Below, in pieces: positions 16,510-23,120 of a stretch of DNA of 25,030 nt. The notes below the pieces were generated by a model that worked only from the letters and a program-made list of their open reading frames with translations, was not told the origin of the DNA and made no database searches. This DNA is from RGIG2041 sp045532715 (GTDB lineage Bacteria; Bacillota; Clostridia; UBA1381; UMGS1253): the NCBI GenBank assembly GCA_045532715.1, contig JAZSGM010000319.1, forward strand, positions 1-25,030, given 5' to 3'. Made by a program: the position numbers and the translations under genes. Numbering within the stretch: the stretch's first letter is position 1; every line of letters begins with the position of its first letter.

Positions 16510-17300
16510 GCCTCAAGACCGGCGATATACTGTGTCGGCGATATACCCGTTACACTTTTGAATACCTTTGAAAAATAAAAACGGTCGCTGTAACCGCATT
16601 GCTCCGCGATTGTCGCAATATTGCCTTCACCCTCTTCCATCAGCTTTTTTGCAAACCCAATGCGAAGCGCAGTAACATATTGCGAAAACTTAACCCCCGT
16701 CTTCTGCACAAACAGCGCAGACAGATATTTTTCGTTATAAAAAAAGATGCCTGCAACCTTTTTAATCGACATATCCGACATTTGATAGTTATGGTTGATA
16801 TATTCTAAGACAAAATCAATCTTTTCTTTATGATTCTGTTGCGCACGCACATCGTTTAAATAAGACAATGTATGCGTAAAAACACTTTCCGTCAGCAAAT
16901 AGGCGTTTCCCGGATGCACGCGGATGATGGAGTCCATCCAGAATTGCAGCTCGTGGTCAAAGTTTTCAAACAAAAAGTCATCTTCGCTGATGCCCAAATC
17001 CTTTAAAAGCCCCGGCGCACGCGCGCCGTTAAAGCTGATATACAAAAAAGTAAAGTCATCCTCAAAGCTGAGTGTATAGCTTTGGTACGGAAAAGTAAAA
17101 AACAAATCCCCTTTTTTCAGTCGGGCTTCCATATCGCCGGATTGAAACACCGCACTGCCTTTGTCTACAAGATACATACAGTAACTCGGCTTCAAAAAAG
17201 GCTGTGGCAATCTTTTTACGCCGGTTTCATAGACAAAGTGCAAAAACTGCAGACTTTGATTTTCATCCTTTTGCGGTATGAAATTGCATATATCTGTCAT
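16503..17300 (-). CDS. AraC-family transcriptional regulator 2
   Basis: 265 residues from the ATG at 17300 with AAGGAG upstream (eight-base spacer from GGAG); an in-frame GTG at 17309 lies against that site. The N-terminal sensor part includes PSYCMYLVDKGSAVFQSG and a KKGDLFFTFPYQSYTL segment. The C-terminal double helix-turn-helix covers about 160-265 (MSIKKVAGIFFYNEKYLSALFV; IATIAEQCGYSDRFYFSKVFKSVTGISPTQY). It is divergent from the DMT transporter and oxidoreductase operon. Between them lies a perfect direct repeat whose period matches AraC half-sites, so control of that operon and of itself is likely. The ligand is unknown. Confidence 0.9.
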   Translation of the reverse strand: MTDICNFIPQKDENQSLQFLHFVYETGVKRLPQPFLKPSYCMYLVDKGSAVFQSGDMEARLKKGDLFFTFPYQSYTLSFEDDFTFLYISFNGARAPGLLKDLGISEDDFLFENFDHELQFWMDSIIRVHPGNAYLLTESVFTHTLSYLNDVRAQQNHKEKIDFVLEYINHNYQMSDMSIKKVAGIFFYNEKYLSALFVQKTGVKFSQYVTALRIGFAKKLMEEGEGNIATIAEQCGYSDRFYFSKVFKSVTGISPTQYIAGLEAK

Positions 17301-17321
17301 ATGTCCCACTCCTTTTGTTTC

Positions 17322-17350
17322 AGTTTAGCAAAATTTCTGTAAATAAGCAA
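17322..17350 (-). promoter_or_regulatory. Probable promoter of AraC-type regulator 2
   Basis: On the minus strand, TTGCTT (17345-17350), 17 bases, TAAACT (17322-17327), with TGC before the -10 (extended -10). The -35 is weak, and it sits one base from the direct-repeat array, which fits autoregulation. Confidence 0.55.
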
Positions 17351-17351
17351 G

Positions 17352-17392
17352 AAAATATGGTTTTTTTACATCAAAATATGGTTTTTTTACAT
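17352..17392. promoter_or_regulatory. Perfect 20-nt tandem direct repeat, candidate AraC-type operator
   Basis: AAAATATGGTTTTTTTACAT occurs at 17352-17371 and again, unchanged, at 17373-17392, a period of 21 bp (two helical turns). The right-hand copy reaches the expected -35 position of the transporter promoter (-10 at 17414-17419), which otherwise has no good -35. AraC-family proteins typically bind two directly repeated half-sites about 21 bp apart, with the proximal one overlapping -35. The array lies between the divergent regulator 2 gene and its likely target operon. Confidence 0.7.
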
Positions 17393-17410
17393 TCACAAAC
17401 CCAACGGATA

Positions 17411-17419
17411 TGCTATAAT
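17411..17419 (+). promoter_or_regulatory. Extended -10 promoter of the DMT transporter-oxidoreductase operon
   Basis: TGC-TATAAT (17411-17419) is a consensus extended -10. No acceptable -35 is found at 16-18 bases: TTTACA at 17386-17391 would need 22. This, with the adjacent direct repeats, suggests an activator-dependent promoter. The predicted start is near 17426. Confidence 0.65.
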
Positions 17420-17448
17420 GAAGGTGATTTTATAAAGGATGGGTGTTT

Positions 17449-18330
17449 ATGGGCGTATTAACGCTGGGTATGCTGCTCACCGCAGGATCAATTTTTACAC
17501 ATCAATTTGAATCTATGGTCGTGCGCCACTATGGGAAAAAGCACAGAAAAGGCGGCATTTTTTTCAATGCGATGGTTTGTCTGTTTGCCGTTGTATATTT
17601 AGTGATTACCGACAAAGGCGGCTTTATGTGTCCAAACAAACTATGGGTATATGCTTTAACCAACGCCGCAGTGTATGCCATCGGCTTTTATGCCGGTTTT
17701 GCCGCTTTCAAAAGCGGCTCCTTCGGGCTGACAAAACTGTTTACCTCTTTTGGCATCCTTCTGCCGACGTTTTACGGCATTCTGTTTTTGAAAGAGCCCG
17801 CAAGCATATATACATACATTGCTTTGGCACTGATTACTTTCTCTTTGTTTTTAATGAATTATCAAAAAAATGAGGCTGCAAATCAAGAACGTATCACACT
17901 CAAATGGATTCTTTTCGTTTTGCTGACGATTTTTTCAAATGCGGCAATTTCCATTCTCGGCAAGATGCAAACAGCCGCATTCGGCGACGCTTACGCAAAC
18001 GAGTATTTAATCATAACCTACTTTGGCGCAACCGTCTTTTTACTTATATTCTCGCTTTCTTTAGAGCGACATTCCTTAAAAGAGATCGCAAAGCCCGCCT
18101 TCTTTTGCGGTATGGGCGCAGGTCTTTTTAACGCCATAGGCAATCTACTTACACTGTTTGCGTATAATTACCTGCCAATTTCCTTTATTTCGCCGTTTAA
18201 GAGTGGAATCGGTATCGTTTTGGGCTTTGCATTGGCGCGATTTCTCTACAAAGAAAGATTTTCCGCGCTGCAATATATCGGTGTCGGTATCGGCATTATC
18301 GCCGTGGTATTGATGAGCTTAAAATTCTAA
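17449..18330 (+). CDS. EamA/DMT-superfamily membrane transporter
   Basis: 293 residues from the ATG at 17449 with AAAGGA nine bases upstream; the in-frame GTG at 17443 is closer to the site than usual and is rejected. The protein is almost wholly hydrophobic, with about ten membrane segments in two similar halves. Each half contains the end-of-helix motif common in EamA proteins (FLKEPAS about 112-118; LYKERFS about 270-276). EamA proteins move metabolites, often as exporters, so it may carry a sugar or a breakdown product across the cytoplasmic membrane; neither substrate nor direction can be read from sequence. It is first in an operon with the oxidoreductase that starts 21 bases after its stop, and divergent from regulator 2. 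Confidence 0.85.
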   Translation: MGVLTLGMLLTAGSIFTHQFESMVVRHYGKKHRKGGIFFNAMVCLFAVVYLVITDKGGFMCPNKLWVYALTNAAVYAIGFYAGFAAFKSGSFGLTKLFTSFGILLPTFYGILFLKEPASIYTYIALALITFSLFLMNYQKNEAANQERITLKWILFVLLTIFSNAAISILGKMQTAAFGDAYANEYLIITYFGATVFLLIFSLSLERHSLKEIAKPAFFCGMGAGLFNAIGNLLTLFAYNYLPISFISPFKSGIGIVLGFALARFLYKERFSALQYIGVGIGIIAVVLMSLKF

Positions 18331-18351
18331 TCCGAAAGGAGAAATTCTATT

Positions 18352-19494
18352 ATGAAAGAAATCAGACTTGGTGTGGTCGGTCTCGGCCACCGTGGCAGAG
18401 CTATGGTAAAGCTCGCCGCTTGCTTTAAGCAGGTAAGGATTGCTGCCGCCTGCGACATTTTGCCGCACAACTGGTATGCCCAGCAATGGCTTTCAGACAA
18501 GCCGCTTGCGGAAATGTTTCCGGAGGCTGCATTTTACGAGGATTATGACAAGATGCTTTCCGAAGCAAATTTGGATGCCGTCATCGTCGAAACCGGTGCA
18601 GACATTCACGCCGCATTTTGCGTGAAAGCACTCGAAAAGAACATAAACGTACTCTCGGACATTCCAAATGTTGCCACCCTGCAGGAAGCAGAGGATTTAT
18701 GGAAGGCAGCGGAGGCAAGCGAGGCAAAAATTTTAACAGGCGCAAACCCGAACTTCCAGAAATTCGCAGTTTTGCTCAAGGATTTTTACAACAAAGGTCT
18801 TTTGGGCAAACCGTACTGCATGGAAGCAGAATACATTCATTGGTCTCTGCCTTCTTCAGCCGAGCATCTGCATTTAAACGAAAACGGCGACTGGCGCAAG
18901 CTTTTATCTCCGATTCGCTACTGTACACATTCCTTAGGTCCGCTTTTAACCGTACTTGAAGAGGATTTAAGAAAAGTATCCTGCTTCGGCACGGGGATGC
19001 ACGGTCCGGCAGAGGAGTATACCGATACAAGCAGAGACGATATGATGTGTGCGCAGTTTCAGACAGAGTCCGGCGTGGTTGTACGCTTAATGCGTAACGG
19101 CAGATGCCGCGCAAAAATCGGGCATCACAACTACAGAGTTTTCGGCTCGGAAGGCTATATGGAAAGAATAGAGCGTTGTGGTACGCCTGTAATTCGCTAT
19201 AATTCTATGAAAGAGCTTGACATCAAGTGCAAGGAAATCGGCGGCGAATTTATGCCACCTGCTTACGCAAATGATCCGGAGGCAAAGGCGAGCGGCCACG
19301 GCGGCATCGACTATGCAATGATGGATAACTTCGTAAAAGAGCTTACCGAGGGTAAGAGCGAAAGTGTTACCTTGCGAGAAGGCTTAGCGATGACGCTCCC
19401 GGGCATTTATGCCGAGGAATCCGCAAAGCGCGGCGGCGAAGTTTTAACAATGTACTATCCGTGGGACAAAGAATGGTCGACAACGATTAAATAA
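18352..19494 (+). CDS. Gfo/Idh/MocA-family oxidoreductase (plus-strand copy)
   Basis: 380 residues, with AAAGGAG ten bases before the ATG. The N-terminal Rossmann domain opens with GVVGLGHRG (GLGHRG at 10-15) for NAD(P) binding. The C-terminal domain carries YCTHSLGP (190-197) and SGHGGIDY, as in the GH109-like branch of the family. At the usual E-K-P position the sequence is D103-I104-P105, so the lysine often used in sugar dehydrogenases is missing. This suggests either a different chemistry (for example an NAD-dependent glycosidase or epimerase) or loss of dehydrogenase activity. It is cytoplasmic, co-transcribed with the DMT transporter 21 bases upstream and under the same presumed AraC control. 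The sugar substrate is unknown. It ends at a strong bidirectional terminator. Confidence 0.88.
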   Translation: MKEIRLGVVGLGHRGRAMVKLAACFKQVRIAAACDILPHNWYAQQWLSDKPLAEMFPEAAFYEDYDKMLSEANLDAVIVETGADIHAAFCVKALEKNINVLSDIPNVATLQEAEDLWKAAEASEAKILTGANPNFQKFAVLLKDFYNKGLLGKPYCMEAEYIHWSLPSSAEHLHLNENGDWRKLLSPIRYCTHSLGPLLTVLEEDLRKVSCFGTGMHGPAEEYTDTSRDDMMCAQFQTESGVVVRLMRNGRCRAKIGHHNYRVFGSEGYMERIERCGTPVIRYNSMKELDIKCKEIGGEFMPPAYANDPEAKASGHGGIDYAMMDNFVKELTEGKSESVTLREGLAMTLPGIYAEESAKRGGEVLTMYYPWDKEWSTTIK

Positions 19495-19505
19495 AGCAAA
19501 AAAAC

Positions 19506-19539
19506 AAAAATGGAGTTGCAATTTTGCAACTCCATTTTT
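19506..19539. terminator. Bidirectional terminator between two oxidoreductase genes
   Basis: A perfect 14-bp stem (19506-19519 with 19526-19539) closes a 6-base loop, with A5 at the left foot and T5 at the right foot. It ends both the plus-strand operon (stop at 19494) and the minus-strand GH109-like gene (stop at 19567). Confidence 0.92.
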
Positions 19540-19566
19540 ATATGAATCTCCGTTTTGCGCTGTCCC

Positions 19567-20820
19567 TTAATAAATCGAAACGCTTTCATCGACGCAAACT
19601 TCGTCTAAGCAATACTTGCCGCGCACAACCGCTTCTCTGCCAAGCCATTTGCCCTTCGTAAAGTCCGGCACCTCTACCGGCGCGCCACCCTTGGCAATGG
19701 ATGCCTCGGAAAGCGGTGCAATCGCCATCCAGGTTGCCGTATCATATGCATCAATCGGCGTATTTGTACCCTGCTTCACCGCTTCGATAAATGCACGGCA
19801 CACGAGCCAGTCCATACCACCATGGCCGGCTCTTTCACCCAGTGCAACATACTCTTTGTGGAGTGGATGGTCGTATGTTTTATACATTTCTTCCTCGTTA
19901 TTTTCAACATTTTCTTCCATACCCTCAAAGTACAGCACCTTGCGCTCCTCGGTGTACATGCCTTTCGAGCCTCTCACCGTAAAGTTTCTGCTGTAATATG
20001 GTCTCGGCAATGTAGTATCCAGGCAAAGATGAATCGTCTCCCCGCCGGCACAGGTAATCACCGTTGTGATAATATCGCCCTGCTTATATTCCATATTGGC
20101 ATATGGGCTGTCCTCGCCCAAAATGGTCTTTGCCGCTTCCTTCAAGCCTGCACTTCGCGATGCAAAAGACGAAAGTGTCAGCATCTTATTGCCGCGGTTA
20201 ATATTTAATACCTTCGAAATCGGACCGAGCTCGTGGGTCGGATACTGCTCACAATTTCTCTTAATATACGACTCAAGTCTGTAGTGTTTATATTCGTCAC
20301 CTACATCCTTAAACAGCTCGCACTCCGGCAAATTATGATGATAACCGCCGGCGCAGTGCACCACCTCACCGAACAGGCCTTCCTTTACAAGCTTTAATGC
20401 CATCATCTCTCTGCGTCCATAGCAACAGTTTTCCAGCATCATCAGCGGCACCCCTGTTTTTTCATAGGTGTCGACCAAATCGTAGCACTCGCTTAAATCG
20501 AATGCACAACCAACCTCAATGGCTGTATACTTGCCTGCCTGCATCGACTCGATGGCGATGGCACTTCTGCCCTCCCAACACGTCATAACAAATACGGCAT
20601 CAATATCCGGATTTTTCAAAATATCGTGATAATCTGTTGTCAGAATCGGCTCCGGCAACCCCTTTTCGACAATCATATCCTTCGCTTTTTCCAGATGCGG
20701 TGCATAACCGTCGCAAAGCGCCGTGATTTCCACATCCTTCATCTCGCTGAGACATTTGTCCAAAACAGAATAGCCTCTTCTGCCCAAACCAATATAACCA
20801 ATCTTAATTTTTTCTTTCAT
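19567..20820 (-). CDS. GH109-like Gfo/Idh/MocA protein (alpha-N-acetylgalactosaminidase-type)
   Basis: 417 residues from the ATG at 20820, whose AAGGAG lies eight bases upstream; the ATG at 20826 is only two bases from that site. It has an NAD-binding Rossmann start GYIGLGRRG (GLGRRG at 11-16), E102-V-G in place of E-K-P, LENCCYGR (129-136) and YPTHELGP (193-200). The catalytic-site residues I recall for the NAD-dependent GH109 enzyme of Elizabethkingia (Glu149, Tyr179, Tyr225, His228, Tyr307) have counterparts at Glu130, Tyr160, Tyr193, His196 and Tyr275. The first two are 30 apart in both, the His and last Tyr 79 apart in both. It lacks a signal peptide. The likely activity is NAD-dependent glycoside hydrolysis, with GalNAc only one possible sugar. 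It is divergent from AraC-type regulator 3. Confidence 0.85.
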   Translation of the reverse strand: MKEKIKIGYIGLGRRGYSVLDKCLSEMKDVEITALCDGYAPHLEKAKDMIVEKGLPEPILTTDYHDILKNPDIDAVFVMTCWEGRSAIAIESMQAGKYTAIEVGCAFDLSECYDLVDTYEKTGVPLMMLENCCYGRREMMALKLVKEGLFGEVVHCAGGYHHNLPECELFKDVGDEYKHYRLESYIKRNCEQYPTHELGPISKVLNINRGNKMLTLSSFASRSAGLKEAAKTILGEDSPYANMEYKQGDIITTVITCAGGETIHLCLDTTLPRPYYSRNFTVRGSKGMYTEERKVLYFEGMEENVENNEEEMYKTYDHPLHKEYVALGERAGHGGMDWLVCRAFIEAVKQGTNTPIDAYDTATWMAIAPLSEASIAKGGAPVEVPDFTKGKWLGREAVVRGKYCLDEVCVDESVSIY

Positions 20821-20845
20821 TTTCATTTCTCCTTGACGTAAGCTT

Positions 20846-20857
20846 TAACATATGTTA
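20846..20857. promoter_or_regulatory. 12-bp perfect palindrome at the start of the GH109-like transcript
   Basis: TAACATATGTTA overlaps the expected transcription start (near 20856) of the minus-strand gene. It is a possible repressor site in the AraC-3/GH109 shared region, but short and AT-rich, so it may be chance. Confidence 0.3.
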
Positions 20858-20862
20858 TCTTG

Positions 20863-20891
20863 ATTATATAAAACCTTTTTCGATACTTCAA
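20863..20891 (-). promoter_or_regulatory. Promoter of the GH109-like gene
   Basis: On the minus strand, TTGAAG (20886-20891), 17 bases, TATAAT (20863-20868), the same hexamer pair as the GH3 operon promoter. The predicted start near 20856 gives a leader of about 35 bases. Confidence 0.8.
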
Positions 20892-20941
20892 TATATAAAA
20901 AGATATTTAAATTATCATTTCAGATAGTATGGTGATTGAAT

Positions 20942-21742
20942 ATGCATCCGATTGACGAAAAATTCCATATCAATAATATCTCCAAAAGCATTTTGGACAG
21001 AGTGTTTGACAAAACATTTTCTTTCGAAGGCGAAGCACACGACTTCTGGGAGATTGTATACGTTGTTAGTGGCAAAATTGAAGTGGCAGAGAATGAAAAC
21101 ATCTACATTTTAAGCGAAGGGGATATGATTTTTCATGCGCCGATGGAATTTCATAAAATCTGTGCGACGGACGATACTTCTCCGCATGTGCTCAATATGA
21201 GCTTTACCGCCGTCGGCGACTTGCCGTCAAAGCTGAAAGACGGGCTTTTTCATCTCAATACAGATGAGCAAAGCACCTATATAAAGCTTTTCGAATTTGT
21301 AAAAGACAATTTAATCAAGACAAAATCACCCGCTCCCTATACAGCGCAGGAGGCGGCATACAGATTGGCAGTCTTTCTCTTGCATCTTTGTCATTCCACG
21401 CAAATGCGCGAAGCCTTCTCCTCGACAGCCTCCGCTCTGACCTATAAAGCGCTGGTGCATTTGATGCAACAAGAGGTCCGCAATAATTTATCTGTGAAGG
21501 ATTTCGCAGAAAAAAGCTTTATCAGCATCAGCTATATCAAGCTTCTCTTTCGACATTATGCCGGCATCAGTCCTAAAACATATTACAACAATTTGCGCAT
21601 CCTCGAAGCTAAGCATCTGCTCTCCTTCGGCTATTCCGTAACCGAAACGGCAAGTCGGATGAATTTTTCTTCGCCGAACAATTTCGTTCGCTTTTTTAAA
21701 ACGTACACATCCGTCACACCGTATCAATACAAGAAAAATTAA
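20942..21742 (+). CDS. AraC-family transcriptional regulator 3
   Basis: 266 residues from the ATG at 20942, with GGTGA six bases upstream; the in-frame TTG at 20936 is too close to it. The N-terminal cupin-like sensor includes AHDFWEIVYVVSGKIEV and LSEGDMIFHAPMEFHKI, which is typical. The C-terminal double helix-turn-helix runs from about 165 to 266 (LSVKDFAEKSFISISYIKLLFRHYAGISPKTYYN; VTETASRMNFSSPNNFVRFFKTYTSVTPYQY). It is divergent from the GH109-like gene across 121 bases, making that gene its likely target. It is convergent with PL22 copy 2 and separated from it by a strong hairpin. No clear promoter of its own is seen; TTGATT-16-GATACT at 20860-20887 is the best but weak candidate. Confidence 0.9.
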   Translation: MHPIDEKFHINNISKSILDRVFDKTFSFEGEAHDFWEIVYVVSGKIEVAENENIYILSEGDMIFHAPMEFHKICATDDTSPHVLNMSFTAVGDLPSKLKDGLFHLNTDEQSTYIKLFEFVKDNLIKTKSPAPYTAQEAAYRLAVFLLHLCHSTQMREAFSSTASALTYKALVHLMQQEVRNNLSVKDFAEKSFISISYIKLLFRHYAGISPKTYYNNLRILEAKHLLSFGYSVTETASRMNFSSPNNFVRFFKTYTSVTPYQYKKN

Positions 21743-21778
21743 AAGCTTCTGCTTTCTTTTCAGAAAGCAGAAGCTTTT
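21741..21778. terminator. Bidirectional terminator between AraC 3 and PL22 copy 2
   Basis: A perfect 16-bp stem (21741-21756 with 21763-21778) closes a 6-base loop, with A-rich and T-rich feet on both strands. It overlaps the AraC stop codon and lies four bases from the PL22 stop. Confidence 0.93.
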
Positions 21779-21782
21779 TCAC

Positions 21783-22982
21783 TTACATCTCAATTAAATA
21801 CAACTGCATCATACCCGGTGCATAACCGTCATCGGAAGCGTAGAGGATATATTTATTGTCCCAGCTCCAGGTCGGGTGACAATGTCCGCCCGGTCCGTAC
21901 CAGCCGTTGTTGTGTACGGCGAGGGTTTCAATCGTCGGCTTGTCGGTGGAAATATCCATCAGCACAATATCATTAACCGCATCGGCAACGAGCAGTGTGT
22001 TTTCCTTGTTTGCATGGTAGTGGTTGCAGTAATACGGCAGCTCTAACTCACGCAGCACCTTGCCGGATTTATCTGCAAAGCCGACACGCGGAATCGCGTC
22101 CGGCCCGTCGTGCGAAACAGTCACCGCCTGCGTCTTATCCGAGGTAATCGTGCCGTCGTGCCCCACGCCGCGGTTATCGTAAAAGATAAGACCGTCGCGC
22201 GTCCAGAATTCGTGCCCGATGCTGTCGTCCTGCTTTTGACGCACGCAGGGCTTTACCTGCCTTGTAATGGTGTTTAACAGCCAGATGCGCTGCTGCACAT
22301 AGTTCCACGGGCCCTCGTGGCAGAAGGAAATATACTCATTGGTGTCCGGCGCAAACTGCACATGCCCTACCCAATGCGTGTCCTCATACAAAATCCAGCC
22401 GCCGCTGCCGTCCATTGCGGCAATCGCAACTGCGCCGCGCTTCTGCCCGTAGAAACGGTCTAAAAAGCCGTCATAATTGCTTACTTTAAAGGCGCGGTCA
22501 TATTCCGGCACCTCGTTGAGCGCAATGACAACATAGCGATTGTCAAAGCTTACGTTCGGGCTGGAAATCGTAAAACCGACCGGCGCGCGGTACAAAAGAC
22601 GGTACTCGCCCGTCGAGCGCACAAAGGCATACAAATCGCCGTTATACGTAAAGATAATATACTCGCCATCTCTGCTTTTCGAACCGCCTGCGATTTTACA
22701 GTCTTTGCCGAAGTGCGCTTCAAAATCCGTCAGCTGTGTGCTTTCGCCGGTTTCGATATTCATCGCATAATAGTTGATGACATCGGTTTGCCCGCCCTCG
22801 GCATACGGCGAGGTTTCCGAATGCGCATAGATGATTTCCTTGCCATCCTCGGTAAAGGAATTTTCCGTAAAATAATAGTGATAGTTTCTGCCGGAACTTG
22901 TCAGCTTAATTATCCTTCTGCCGCTCTTTTTGTCGATATAGCTTTCCTTTTGCGGCGCAATTTTCCTGCCCATGTTTGTCAT
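21783..22982 (-). CDS. Oligogalacturonate-lyase-like protein (PL22 family), copy 2
   Basis: 399 residues from the ATG at 22982. GGGAGG lies nine bases before it but directly abuts the ATG at 22991. It has the same propeller pattern as the copy at 8045-9208: VGHVQFAPD, FCHEGPWNYV, GHEFWTRDG, YYCNHYHAN (H321, H323) and a C-terminal H367-C-H369-P. The residue aligned with the metal-binding Gln of Ogl (Gln353 in copy 1) is Pro364 here, in W-Y-G-P-G-G-H-C-H-P, with no gap needed. Metal binding, and thus activity or specificity, may differ. It has no signal peptide. It has its own promoter (23024-23052) and stands alone, 130 bases downstream of the GH42-like gene. Confidence 0.82.
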   Translation of the reverse strand: MTNMGRKIAPQKESYIDKKSGRRIIKLTSSGRNYHYYFTENSFTEDGKEIIYAHSETSPYAEGGQTDVINYYAMNIETGESTQLTDFEAHFGKDCKIAGGSKSRDGEYIIFTYNGDLYAFVRSTGEYRLLYRAPVGFTISSPNVSFDNRYVVIALNEVPEYDRAFKVSNYDGFLDRFYGQKRGAVAIAAMDGSGGWILYEDTHWVGHVQFAPDTNEYISFCHEGPWNYVQQRIWLLNTITRQVKPCVRQKQDDSIGHEFWTRDGLIFYDNRGVGHDGTITSDKTQAVTVSHDGPDAIPRVGFADKSGKVLRELELPYYCNHYHANKENTLLVADAVNDIVLMDISTDKPTIETLAVHNNGWYGPGGHCHPTWSWDNKYILYASDDGYAPGMMQLYLIEM

Positions 22983-23023
22983 GATTTGCATCCTCCCTGC
23001 GCTACCGTTTTTATTATAGCTTC

Positions 23024-23052
23024 GTTATAACACAACCATTTTTCAAAGTCAA
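23024..23052 (-). promoter_or_regulatory. Promoter of PL22 copy 2
   Basis: On the minus strand, TTGACT (23047-23052), 17 bases, TATAAC (23024-23029). The predicted start near 23017 gives a leader of about 35 bases. No terminator for the upstream GH42-like gene is visible in the gap, so read-through may also occur. Confidence 0.78.
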
Positions 23053-23120
23053 GATATGCGTTCATATTCTGCTAATAATTGAGCAAATCGTACAAAAGCG
23101 CAGGCGAATCGTGCCAAACA

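Noticed and set aside
17386..17391. TTTACA as -35 of the DMT transporter promoter
   Set aside because: The spacing to TATAAT is 22 bases, too long; it is better explained as part of the direct repeat.
20865..20900. Repeated TATATAAAA in the AraC 3/GH109 gap
   Set aside because: Low-complexity AT sequence with no matching flanks; likely chance.
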